Shown here: piece after piece, positions 1 through 7,916 of the stretch
Layout of the letters: every line of letters begins with the position of its first letter
How positions within the stretch are numbered: position 1 is the first letter of the stretch
From: Bacteroidota bacterium
GTDB lineage: Bacteria; Bacteroidota; Bacteroidia; B-17B0; Aurantibacillaceae
NCBI GenBank assembly: GCA_016711805.1
Contig: JADJSH010000038.1
Coordinates: 186,001-250,000 of the forward strand
Length of the DNA stretch: 64,000 bases
Direction: 5' to 3'
Notes under the pieces: generated by a model
Seen by the model: the letters and a program-made list of their open reading frames with translations, nothing else
What the model was told of the DNA's origin: nothing
Databases searched by the model: none
Program-made: the position numbers and the translations under genes

Positions 1-24
1 TTTTAAAAACTAAAACCACAAAAC

Positions 25-1548
25 ATGAAAAAAAATATACTAGTATTTCTAATTGTATTTTCATTGATGGAAATGAAATCACAATGCGGCCCCTTTCCAT
101 TTTCTGTATATGATGCGACACTAACCTGCAACGTAACCACCGTCTCAATTGCTATCAGCACAACAGTAAGTCCAGTTAGTTGTACGTGGGCTAGCATGCC
201 AGGTATAGTGAGTGGCGGAAACACCTTAAATCCAATAATAAATAGCCCTGGTTCATACTCCTTTACTTTAACTAATACTATTAATGGTTGCACTACTTCG
301 GGAATTGCCAATGTATCACTTAATGCTGTTGCACCATATTTAAGTTTGACAAGCAGCGGAACAATTTGCGTTGGCTCATCTGCAATATTATCTGCCACTG
401 TAAGTCCAGCAACCGCGACTTTTTCATGGAGTAATGGTTCATCTTCTGCATCAATTGTAGTTACTCCTGCTATTACGACAAATTATAGCATAACAGCGAC
501 TGATGCTTCAAGTGGTTGTTACACTATGGCCACATTTAATGTATATGTAAATCAAACTTGTCAGGATGTTTGGCCAGGTGATGCAAATAGCGATGGGACA
601 GCTGACAATTTGGATATACTAGAATTAGGGCTCCATTACACACAAACTGGCCCAGCAAGAGCAATCACAAGTAATACTTGGCAATCCTATTTTTCAAATA
701 ACTGGGCAGGAACCATTTCTAATGGCAAAAATATAAATCATAGCGATTGTAATGGTGATGGAACAATAAACAATGCTGATACACTTGCAATATTCAACAA
801 TTACAACCTGAGTCACACGTTTAAAGTTGCTCAAACAACAACTGTAAATCCGCAATTAAGTATTGTGCCTGATCAAACGTCTGTTTTAAAAGGCACTTGG
901 GGAACAGCCTCCATTTATTTAGGGGATATCATTACAAACATTAATAATCTTAATGGCGTTGCTTTTACTATTGATTTTGATAATACATTAATTGAAACAA
1001 ATAGTCTTTATATTGAATATCAAAACTCGTTTATAGATGCAGGACAGAATCTACACTTTAGAAAATTAGATTTCGCTAACGGTAAACTGTTTGCAGCAAC
1101 TACGCACACCATTAATAACAATGTGAATGGTTTTGGTAAAATTGCGACTCTGCATTATCAAATTAAATCTACTTTAACGGGTGCTCAAGTTTTGAATTTA
1201 GGAATATCGCAAGCTTACAAATCTGATTTTACTGGCTTAATTACGCCATTAACAACTGGAACGGGATCGCTAACAGCAACTATAGATGTTGGTTTACAGG
1301 AGTTTTTAAATGACAATACTATTTTTCTTAGTCCGAATCCTACTAACGGTATACTAAATATTGATTCAAAAACAGAGTTACAAAAAATTGAAGTGATATC
1401 AGTTACAGGACGAATATTATTAAATGAACCGGTAAAAAGCAATAACCATACACTAAATTTAGAAAACTATTCTAACGGAATTTATTTCGTAAATATTTAT
1501 CAGAATAATAAAATTGTAAGAAGAGAAAAAGTGATTGTCAATAAATAA
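25..1548 (+). CDS. T9SS-secreted protein with dockerin-like and cohesin-like regions
   Basis: 507 residues. A signal peptide (about 1-20, MKKNILVFLIVFSL) is followed by two Ig/PKD-like cysteine-containing stretches (about 30-175). Then come two EF-hand-like dockerin motifs, GDANSDGTADNLD from residue 185 and SDCNGDGTINNAD from about 240, which should bind calcium. Residues about 280-405 (VPDQTSVLKGTWGTASIYLG onward) look like a cohesin/CBM-like beta sandwich. Residues 433-507 (LSPNPTNGILNID, ending in basic VIVNK) are a type A T9SS sorting domain, so the protein should cross the outer membrane and be surface-attached or released. The start is the ATG directly before the signal peptide. Domain calls come from motifs only; substrate or partner is unknown. 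Confidence 0.8.
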   Translation: MKKNILVFLIVFSLMEMKSQCGPFPFSVYDATLTCNVTTVSIAISTTVSPVSCTWASMPGIVSGGNTLNPIINSPGSYSFTLTNTINGCTTSGIANVSLNAVAPYLSLTSSGTICVGSSAILSATVSPATATFSWSNGSSSASIVVTPAITTNYSITATDASSGCYTMATFNVYVNQTCQDVWPGDANSDGTADNLDILELGLHYTQTGPARAITSNTWQSYFSNNWAGTISNGKNINHSDCNGDGTINNADTLAIFNNYNLSHTFKVAQTTTVNPQLSIVPDQTSVLKGTWGTASIYLGDIITNINNLNGVAFTIDFDNTLIETNSLYIEYQNSFIDAGQNLHFRKLDFANGKLFAATTHTINNNVNGFGKIATLHYQIKSTLTGAQVLNLGISQAYKSDFTGLITPLTTGTGSLTATIDVGLQEFLNDNTIFLSPNPTNGILNIDSKTELQKIEVISVTGRILLNEPVKSNNHTLNLENYSNGIYFVNIYQNNKIVRREKVIVNK

Positions 1549-1549
1549 T

Positions 1550-1651
1550 TCATTTGCTTATAACCCACTTCAATTCATTCAGCATCATTGCTGTTGCCCC
1601 CCAAAGCACCTTACCTCGTGCATCAAAGTAAGGTGTGTTAGGGATAGTAAA
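1550..1651 (-). pseudogene. 3' remnant of a NUDIX hydrolase (CoA pyrophosphatase-like)
   Basis: Reading the minus strand, a short open stretch ending in TGA (1550-1552) encodes a peptide containing PNTPYFDARGKVLWGATAMM followed by LNEL. The pattern 'PYF(D/E)..GK.(L/V)WGATAM' is the conserved C-terminal segment of CoA-pyrophosphatase-type NUDIX hydrolases. About 30 codons survive. A stop lies just upstream, there is no NUDIX box, and the stop codon of the neighbouring minus-strand gene abuts it. It is therefore a gene remnant in the gap between convergent genes. Confidence 0.6.
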
Positions 1652-2296
1652 TTATTTTCCATAGCACCAACCAACAAAAAACTTCACCATTGTCCCTGTA
1701 AATTTTGTGTAATTAATTGGATATGTTTTACTGTCAAATGTCAACCATTTTGATAATGTACCATCGTATAAAAAATTTGCACTTACACCAATAGAAATTC
1801 TTTTTATAGGTTGCGCTCTAAATTCTAAATGAGGTATAATTGAAGCATTGAAATTGAAAAACGTTTCTGTGCTTGTCTTTTTAGCAGTTAGCATTTGAGC
1901 GCCAATAAGGCCGCCGTAGCCAACATAAAGGTCGAAATATTTGTTTTTTGGAAATAGGTCGAACTTAAAGACACCATATAGACTTCCTGCAAACCAGTTT
2001 GTTTTTGTTCCGTCAGGATTTATTCTGATTTGATTTAAAAAGTAGTTTGCTCCGAATTCAGGAAAATTATTTTTCCTCCCATACCCTCTAGGATGTTCTA
2101 TCCCAAATGAAATATATGGCATTGGATTGTCTAAGGTATTGTTTGAATTTTCAATTGGGTTTCTAAATTGCTTTCTTATTGGATAAAATAAACCATAGGT
2201 TAATTTTAAACTATTTCTGTTGTCTGATACAAATGTTGTCTGCGAGAAACATTGTGCCACAAGAGCAAATATGAATATTATGTATGTCGTTCTCAT
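1652..2296 (-). CDS. Secreted or outer-membrane protein of unknown function
   Basis: 214 residues with a signal peptide (MRTTYIIFIFALVAQCFSQ). The rest alternates hydrophobic and polar residues and is rich in aromatics and glycine (GIEHPRGYGRKNNFPEFGAN, YFDLYVGYGGLIG), as in a small outer-membrane beta barrel. It ends in aromatic FFVGWCYGK. No family is recognised. It lies downstream of tRNA-Val on the same strand, separated by a terminator and by two inverted repeats close to its start, so it probably has its own promoter. Confidence 0.6.
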   Translation of the reverse strand: MRTTYIIFIFALVAQCFSQTTFVSDNRNSLKLTYGLFYPIRKQFRNPIENSNNTLDNPMPYISFGIEHPRGYGRKNNFPEFGANYFLNQIRINPDGTKTNWFAGSLYGVFKFDLFPKNKYFDLYVGYGGLIGAQMLTAKKTSTETFFNFNASIIPHLEFRAQPIKRISIGVSANFLYDGTLSKWLTFDSKTYPINYTKFTGTMVKFFVGWCYGK

Positions 2297-2316
2297 TTAT
2301 TACCCCTAAAATATTT

Positions 2317-2377
2317 ATATACGCAGCCAGTTGCGTATATATCTTAAATACCTGTATAATGCGCAATTGGTTGCATT
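2317..2377. promoter_or_regulatory. Two related inverted repeats upstream of the 2296 start
   Basis: A perfect 9-bp inverted repeat, ATATACGCA / TGCGTATAT, with a 6-nt loop occupies 2317-2340. A second, imperfect one (AATGCGCAATTGGTTGCATT) lies at 2358-2377. On the minus strand the cores resemble each other (GCAACTGGCTGCG and GCAACCAATTGCG). Two similar palindromes about 40 bp apart, 20-80 bp before a start codon, could be a tandem operator. Function is inferred from position and symmetry only. Confidence 0.35.
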
Positions 2378-2446
2378 TATTTTTTAAATATACGAATCTA
2401 GCTAATCCCTTTAAGAATGTTTACACCATGTTTACACAGAGGTAAA

Positions 2447-2478
2447 ACAAAAAAGCCTCACATTTCTGTAAGGCTTTT
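2447..2478 (-). terminator. Intrinsic terminator downstream of tRNA-Val
   Basis: On the minus strand AAAAGCCT and AGGCTTTT form a perfect 8-bp stem around a 12-nt loop, followed by a T-rich run (TTTTTTGTTTT). It lies just past the 3' end of the tRNA. Confidence 0.75.
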
Positions 2479-2481
2479 AGG

Positions 2482-2559
2482 TGGTGGGAGATACAGGGTT
2501 CGAACCTGTGACCCCCTGCTTGTAAGGCAGGTGCTCTGAACCAGCTGAGCTAATCTCCC
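2482..2559 (-). tRNA. tRNA-Val (anticodon TAC)
   Basis: The minus strand folds as a full cloverleaf: acceptor stem GGGAGAT/ATCTCCC, D stem GCTC/GAGC, anticodon stem CCTGC/GCAGG with loop CTTACAA (anticodon TAC, valine) and T arm ACAGG-TTCGAAC-CCTGT. The discriminator base is A, and the 3' CCA is encoded (TGG at 2482-2484 on the plus strand). Length is 78 nt including CCA. Confidence 0.97.
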
Positions 2560-2629
2560 GAATCGGGCTGCAAATATAATGGCTTTTTTTCAATCTGCAA
2601 AAAAAAACCAATTTTTTTTCAAAAAAAAT

Positions 2630-3277
2630 CTACTTATCGTAATAATATATTTTGATTTGGGCAGCATCCTTTAAAAAATCGATTTTATGGATAGAGTATC
2701 TATGCACGTTAAAGCCAGTTCTAAGCTTTAAATCAGCCAATAAATCGCCTTGTTTGCCCTCTTTAATCATTTCAATGTTTTCATATAAAATGGTTTTAAC
2801 GCTCTCTTTTTTCATGAAAATATTACTTTCTAAAAGGTAAGTAATCAGTAATACTACCGCATTAATCCCTATTAAAAAGATATATTCGATATGATCTGCC
2901 GTATCCTTAATTTTTGTTACCGCCGATACCAAGCCTAAGGCAATTACCAAAAACAAATAGGTCATATCTTTAATGGCAATTTCTTCGGTTTTATACCTTA
3001 GCATACTAAATACAGCAAATAAACCAAAGGCTGCTCCCATCGACAAATCCACCTTGTTTAATAAAAACGAGATTAAAAAGATGACAATATTGAAGATGAA
3101 ATAGGTAAAAAACAATTCGCGGTGTTTATAAATAGGGTAATAAATAAAACGCACTAAAATGAATACAGCGGTTAAGTCAATTAATAATCTTACCAATAAT
3201 TTCACTGACATTTTTTGAAATTCTTCGAAACCAGAAAGTGTTGTTGCTGCATCGCCAGCAATTTGTAATAGCATCAT
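2630..3277 (-). CDS. DUF4956 family membrane protein
   Basis: 215 residues. Four or five membrane helices occupy about residues 28-150 (LLIDLTAVFILVRFIYYPIY, FFTYFIFNIVIFLISFLL, and others). They surround the conserved stretch MGAAFGLFAVFSMLRYKTEE, which typifies DUF4956, and a soluble C-terminal tail follows. It overlaps the upstream VTC-domain gene by 4 nt (ATGA), so the two are translationally coupled. DUF4956 and VTC proteins are commonly neighbours, but the biochemical role is not established. Confidence 0.85.
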   Translation of the reverse strand: MMLLQIAGDAATTLSGFEEFQKMSVKLLVRLLIDLTAVFILVRFIYYPIYKHRELFFTYFIFNIVIFLISFLLNKVDLSMGAAFGLFAVFSMLRYKTEEIAIKDMTYLFLVIALGLVSAVTKIKDTADHIEYIFLIGINAVVLLITYLLESNIFMKKESVKTILYENIEMIKEGKQGDLLADLKLRTGFNVHRYSIHKIDFLKDAAQIKIYYYDK

Positions 3278-4026
3278 GAGTTAATTATTTTTTTTACGTT
3301 TAACAATTTTCGTTTAAAGTTATTTTGTTTCACTTCTTTGTAAGAACTTGCAATTCCAAAACAATATTTACTGATAGAACCTTGGCGGATGTGCTTATGG
3401 CGCATAATCGCCACAAACGGCGAAGCTATTTTACTATCTTGTTTTACTTCTGCAATTACTAACTGATTTAATAGTTCGGTTTTTCCATCTCTCTCAAATT
3501 CTAAATTCAAATCTAAGGTTAAGCGTTCGGCCGAAACTTTATTTACCAATGTAATTCTACTATAGTTAATCCATATTTTTGGTAACAATATCAAAGGATC
3601 AAAAGGCAATGTTTTTTTTAAAAAGTCAAATGATTTTCCTGATGATAAATCTGGAACGCTTACTTCTTTAATTCTAGTTTTTAAAGTGCGACCTTTATTA
3701 TTTTTGAATTTCACTTCTAAAAAACCTAAGTTGCTTTCCACATAAGTTCGATGTCTGATTTTGTAACGGTTTAATTTTCCGCAATGATGTTGGTTATACA
3801 AAGCAAAATTTTGCGTATCAAAATATAAGGTTTTATATCTGCTGATTCTATTGCCTTCAACATCCAATATACGATAGTGATTTTTTGCTTCTTCTAAAAT
3901 AACTGGTAGTTCATTGATGTTAAAGGTAAATTTAGTGTCCGTTCTATCCATTAGTTTTACGCCATCCATTTCTTGAAGGGTAATTGAATTGAACTCACTT
4001 AATTTATCTAAAACTTGCTGGTTCAT
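3274..4026 (-). CDS. VTC domain-containing protein (polyphosphate polymerase-like)
   Basis: 250 residues, no signal peptide. The sequence follows the VTC/CYTH tunnel fold: DRTDTKFTFNINELPVIL, the YKTLYFDTQ strand, NRYKIRHRTY with basic residues, LEVKFKNNKGRTLKTRI, and a late EVKQD acidic motif. In yeast Vtc4 this fold makes polyphosphate from ATP. In bacteria such proteins usually stand beside DUF4956 and CotH genes, and their activity is unproven. It sits 1 nt after the preceding gene's stop and overlaps the next gene by ATGA. Its TGA stop here shows that TGA terminates in this organism. Confidence 0.85.
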   Translation of the reverse strand: MNQQVLDKLSEFNSITLQEMDGVKLMDRTDTKFTFNINELPVILEEAKNHYRILDVEGNRISRYKTLYFDTQNFALYNQHHCGKLNRYKIRHRTYVESNLGFLEVKFKNNKGRTLKTRIKEVSVPDLSSGKSFDFLKKTLPFDPLILLPKIWINYSRITLVNKVSAERLTLDLNLEFERDGKTELLNQLVIAEVKQDSKIASPFVAIMRHKHIRQGSISKYCFGIASSYKEVKQNNFKRKLLNVKKIINS

Positions 4027-4503
4027 TTATTTTGTAATGTACACGTATTTTTTTACCGAAATTATTTTGCCTTCTGCATCTAATGTTTTTCTTTCCGTTT
4101 TCAAGCCTTTTGCATCGTAAACGTATGTATGTTTTTTTGTAAGCTTTCCGGCTGCGTCAAAATAACTTTCTTCTAATTTGTCATTAGATGCATTATACTT
4201 TGTTAATTTTTTTTCCACTAATTTATTATTGGCATCGTATTGCTCATCTTCAACCTCATCACCTTCGCTATTAAACTTAGTTTTATGAATTGCTTTAATG
4301 GTACCGTCTTTGCTATAATCGGTTGTTTCAACTTCGTTACCATTGGCATCAAAAATAGTTTTACTTTCGTTAATTGTTTTACCGTTTTCGATAACAGAAA
4401 CTGCAGAAGCTTTAATTTTGTGTTTTTTTACTTCTTTTTTACTTTGAGCATATACTGACAGCTGAAAAAGAACAATAAGAATTATTAAGAAATGACGTTG
4501 CAT
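4027..4503 (-). CDS. Secreted protein with YD/MORN-like repeats
   Basis: 158 residues. A signal peptide (MQRHFLIILIVLFQLSVYAQ) precedes about five imperfect repeats of roughly 22 residues built on 'ANGNEVETTDYSKDGTIK' and 'AAGKLTKKHTYVYDAKGL'. These resemble MORN or RHS/YD-type beta hairpins. It is lysine- and glutamate-rich. It is the first gene of a minus-strand run that continues into the VTC and DUF4956 genes with no gap, which suggests co-expression. No enzyme motif is seen. Confidence 0.65.
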   Translation of the reverse strand: MQRHFLIILIVLFQLSVYAQSKKEVKKHKIKASAVSVIENGKTINESKTIFDANGNEVETTDYSKDGTIKAIHKTKFNSEGDEVEDEQYDANNKLVEKKLTKYNASNDKLEESYFDAAGKLTKKHTYVYDAKGLKTERKTLDAEGKIISVKKYVYITK

Positions 4504-4518
4504 ATATTACTGATTAAA

Positions 4519-6186
4519 TTAGTTAGCAGAAATAAAACTTCCTTTTGAATACAAAGATTGGTTTTTAATATGAATGATGTAAAAATATATACCAGCTGAA
4601 TACTCAGATGCGTTTAATGAATATGCTTGATTACTTTTAATGTTAGTCGTTTTAATCAACTTTCCTGTAGCATCAAAAATACTTATTTCCCAAGGATGAT
4701 TGGAGAAATTATTGTTTAATTGAATAACGGAATTTGAGTTAATAGGATTTGGAAAGCATACGGACGGAACTTGATTAGATAGATTTAATTCTTTAATACC
4801 CACATAATTAGGAGTACCTGTAGAATATAAATGGTGTACATAAATATCGTAATGCGATCCATTTCTACGATCTTCCCATGCATATATTGCTCCACCATTT
4901 CCATCAGAAACTTGTGACACATATTGCTGATCATCATTAGCATCACAAACGACTACTCCACCCGATGGCCATTGAATGACACCCGCAGAATTCAATTTTT
5001 GAGAGGTGATATCCCAAGAACCTAAAGCTGTAGAATCCTGCCAAGCAACGATAGCTCCACCAGCACCATCACTTACCACATTTGGACTAAGTGATTTTAA
5101 AGCAGCCGATAATCTAATTCCATTTGCGGTTAACTGAGCAGTACCTGATAAAGAAACTAATTGGGTATAAATTTCATTAACACCTGCCCTTTCATCTTTC
5201 CAACTAAAAACCACGCCTGTGCTACCAATATACTTCATATCAATAGCACTTTGGTTGTTTGAAGCATTACATACAGAAACTCCATTTGCTGTCCACTGAA
5301 CAGTACCAGAAGCATTAATACGTTGAGCGTATATGTTATTATCGATAGCGTTTCGCTTATCTGCCCATCCGATAATAGCACCATTAGCACCATCAGATTC
5401 TATGCGCGCATTATTTTGTGTATTCACAGCATTACAAATAACCACGCCGTTAGCAGTCCACTGAGTAGCACCTGAAGCATCTATTTTTTGAGCGTAAATG
5501 TCATAATCTGCATTATTTCGTTTGTCTTGCCACGTTATGATGGCGCCACCTAATCCATCAGCTTCTATTCTTGGATTTGCTTGTGTATTAGGAGAAGAGC
5601 ATACGGCCACGCCACCAGTTGTCCACATGATAGCTCCCGTTGAGCTTATGCGTTGTGCATATATATCCCAATAAAAATTTAAAGAATCTTCCCAAACAAT
5701 GATCGCGCCTCCAGCATTATCACTGACGATTTTTGGACTTTTTTGTGTAGTGGTTTTATTACACACAGCTACACCATTTGTTGTCCATAAAATATTTCCC
5801 GACGAATCTATTTTTTGCGCATAAACATCGTGGTTACCGTCTCTTCTGTCTTCCCAAGTAATAATAGCGTTACCATTACCAACGTCAGCAATAGTTGAAT
5901 TTTTTTGTGCGTTAGCAGCGCTGCATATATTTACACCATATAATGTCCATTTTCTGATTCCACTGGCATTAAAACGTTGTACATAAATATCATCCTTAGT
6001 GGTTGCATCGTTTCTGTTATCATCCCAAACCATGATGATTCCATTATTTGAATCGGAAATTGTATGAACGTTATTTTGTGATTTAGGCGCTATAGCTACT
6101 CCTGTATTAATACTATTATTACTATTCCATTGAGCCAAGGTGGTGAGTGAAATAAAAATATAAGTACAAAAGAATAATTTTTTCAT
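4519..6186 (-). CDS. T9SS-secreted repeat protein (beta-propeller-like)
   Basis: 555 residues with a signal peptide (MKKLFFCTYIFISLTTLAQ). Seven or eight repeats of about 52 residues follow the pattern 'DIYAQ(K/R)I(D/N)ASG...QWTANGV.(I/V)CNA..TQ....I.SDG.GGAII.W.D.R'. They look like blades of a surface propeller. Residues about 480-555 (VCFPNPINSNSVIQL to GSFISAN) are a T9SS type A sorting domain. The function is probably binding or structural. It is separated by 15 nt from the following 4027-4503 gene and by about 280 nt from the gene upstream. Confidence 0.75.
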   Translation of the reverse strand: MKKLFFCTYIFISLTTLAQWNSNNSINTGVAIAPKSQNNVHTISDSNNGIIMVWDDNRNDATTKDDIYVQRFNASGIRKWTLYGVNICSAANAQKNSTIADVGNGNAIITWEDRRDGNHDVYAQKIDSSGNILWTTNGVAVCNKTTTQKSPKIVSDNAGGAIIVWEDSLNFYWDIYAQRISSTGAIMWTTGGVAVCSSPNTQANPRIEADGLGGAIITWQDKRNNADYDIYAQKIDASGATQWTANGVVICNAVNTQNNARIESDGANGAIIGWADKRNAIDNNIYAQRINASGTVQWTANGVSVCNASNNQSAIDMKYIGSTGVVFSWKDERAGVNEIYTQLVSLSGTAQLTANGIRLSAALKSLSPNVVSDGAGGAIVAWQDSTALGSWDITSQKLNSAGVIQWPSGGVVVCDANDDQQYVSQVSDGNGGAIYAWEDRRNGSHYDIYVHHLYSTGTPNYVGIKELNLSNQVPSVCFPNPINSNSVIQLNNNFSNHPWEISIFDATGKLIKTTNIKSNQAYSLNASEYSAGIYFYIIHIKNQSLYSKGSFISAN

Positions 6187-6317
6187 GATTTAATTTAATG
6201 TGAAAGTAATAAAGATTTAACTTTAAATTTACCTAAAATAGGCGAATAGTCAAATTATAGAGAGGAATATTTAACTTAAAATCTGTAGATAAACTGTACT
6301 CTTATACTTTTATTTTT

Positions 6318-7010
6318 TTAAATAGTTAAGGTATAGCCTATTCCTAAAATAAAAATGGTTTCTGGAGTTGAGATGGTAAACTCTGTTTGATATAGATAAT
6401 ATACATTTACCGAATTTTTTTTGTTTATCTCATACTCCATTCCTAATACGTTTCTAACTCGGCGAAATCCGTTATCGTATAAAGGCCCGTCACCTCTTGG
6501 AGCATGAATTTGGTAACGAAATTCAATAGAATAATATGGAGTAATTCTATCATTGGCAGCATACTTTACATCTGTTTTAAATCTCAAAAACTGCTCCACT
6601 AACTTCCCTTTTCTGCTAGTATAAAAATCTTGAACTTCTGCCTGATATCTAATACGTTCACTTAAGGTGACTTTTTTTAATTTCTTTTTTAATGTCACAT
6701 CAAGCATTAGTCGATGTCTGTGGCTGTATGTGCCGTCTAACCGTTTTTTTTGTATCGCTCGGTAAGTTGGACTAATTTTTAAAAATTTACTGTATTTATA
6801 ATCAATACCAATGTTTGTGTAAAATAAATTGATACGCTGATAGTTTTCTCGCAATCTAAACTCTTGATCAATTACTAAATTTACTTTTTTAGTGAAACTA
6901 TGTTGAATGGTGAGTGTATTCCACATACCAGCATCATTACTACGCTGAGCTTGACTTGTGAAAAAACACAACATGAATCCACTTAAAAAAAATGTAACTT
7001 TTGCGATCAT
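6318..7010 (-). CDS. DUF2490 family outer-membrane protein
   Basis: About 230 residues from the ATG at 7010. This start puts a good signal peptide first (MIAKVTFFLSGFMLCFFTSQ) and leaves 4 nt after the upstream stop; an ATG at 7037 would overlap that gene. The body (DAGMWNTLTIQHSFTKKVNL, amphipathic strands, RIRYQ and IEFRYQ motifs, final FILGIGYTLTI) fits DUF2490, a predicted outer-membrane beta barrel. Substrate is unknown. It probably forms an operon with the lipoprotein gene upstream. Confidence 0.75.
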   Translation of the reverse strand: MIAKVTFFLSGFMLCFFTSQAQRSNDAGMWNTLTIQHSFTKKVNLVIDQEFRLRENYQRINLFYTNIGIDYKYSKFLKISPTYRAIQKKRLDGTYSHRHRLMLDVTLKKKLKKVTLSERIRYQAEVQDFYTSRKGKLVEQFLRFKTDVKYAANDRITPYYSIEFRYQIHAPRGDGPLYDNGFRRVRNVLGMEYEINKKNSVNVYYLYQTEFTISTPETIFILGIGYTLTI

Positions 7011-7014
7011 TATT

Positions 7015-7410
7015 TTATTTAATAATGACAAAATCATCTAGTACAACCTTATCTTTTCTTTTGGTAATATTTACTTGTACCAACACTTCCTTAGGAACGG
7101 CCAAAAATGGCTTAGTTGAATCTTCACTCAATACAAATATTTTATAGGTTCCTTTTCTTAAATAGTTAAATTTAAAAGAACCATCATACGATGTTTTTAC
7201 AGTATTAGCTACTTCGGTGCCATCACCATAAATAATATACACGGTTTCGCTAGGTATATAATACTGCGCAGTTAAAAGTGTGTAACTATCATCATAGTCT
7301 TTTGCATATACTTTACCTTCGATAGAGGCAAAACCTCCTTCTCCAGGCTGTTTTTTACACGAAAAAAAGCTTAATGAAATCAAAACAAATACAATAATTT
7401 TGCTACTCAT
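7015..7410 (-). CDS. Lipoprotein with carboxypeptidase-regulatory-like fold
   Basis: 131 residues. MSSKIIVFVLISLSFFSC is a lipoprotein signal with lipobox cysteine C18, followed by KKQPGEG. The remainder (SIEGKVYAKDYDDSYTLL, DGSFKFNYLRKGTYKIFVLS, KEVLVQVNITKRKDKVVL) reads as a transthyretin/CarboxypepD_reg-like beta sandwich. The next gene, DUF2490, follows within 4 nt. Role is unknown, probably periplasmic or surface structural. Confidence 0.65.
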   Translation of the reverse strand: MSSKIIVFVLISLSFFSCKKQPGEGGFASIEGKVYAKDYDDSYTLLTAQYYIPSETVYIIYGDGTEVANTVKTSYDGSFKFNYLRKGTYKIFVLSEDSTKPFLAVPKEVLVQVNITKRKDKVVLDDFVIIK

Positions 7411-7541
7411 GGATATATAATTAAGTTCAATATAATGTTAAATAAACTTTAAATTTAATCAAAATTCATATAATTTAATTATTTTGTGCCACTTTATGAG
7501 ATAAACCTTATGTTTGTTAAGGTGAGTTTTTACTAGGAGTT

Positions 7542-7853
7542 ATGATTTATAAGCTACGACATATTTTTATTTTCTTATTCGTATTCAGCGTTTTTTCTTT
7601 AACGCTGCAAGCTTCTATAATCAATGCTTGTAAAGACAGTAAAGTTTTTAAAAATCAAAGTCAAAATAATCCTGTTACTGAGGAAGAAGAAGAAAGTCAT
7701 GATGCTGATGAAGATGCTGATGAAGAATATTACCTAGGACACGATAACTATACTGGCAAATCAACTATAGTTAAAAAACTTTTTTGGTTAAACTCAGAAT
7801 ACGGCTATCCTTCTTATACAAGATCGATCCCAATACCACCTCCCAAATTTTAA
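7542..7853 (+). CDS. Small acidic secreted protein preceding the carbon-uptake genes
   Basis: 103 residues. The N-terminus is a signal peptide (RHIFIFLFVFSVFSLTLQAS). Next is a very acidic segment (EEEEESHDADEDADEEYYLG) and a C-terminal part rich in aromatics and proline (YPSYTRSIPIPPPKF). No family is recognised. It lies 63 nt upstream of the SulP gene on the same strand. Metal binding by the acidic/His segment is possible but speculative. Confidence 0.55.
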   Translation: MIYKLRHIFIFLFVFSVFSLTLQASIINACKDSKVFKNQSQNNPVTEEEEESHDADEDADEEYYLGHDNYTGKSTIVKKLFWLNSEYGYPSYTRSIPIPPPKF

Positions 7854-7916
7854 TTTAATATCTCGTCTACATTTTCATTAGACAATTTCTATATTATTTA
7901 AAATTCAAAAAAAATT

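Noticed and set aside
7011..7037. Upstream ATG for the DUF2490 gene
   Set aside because: It overlaps the upstream gene's end; the ATG at 7010 gives a clean signal peptide and a 4-nt gap.
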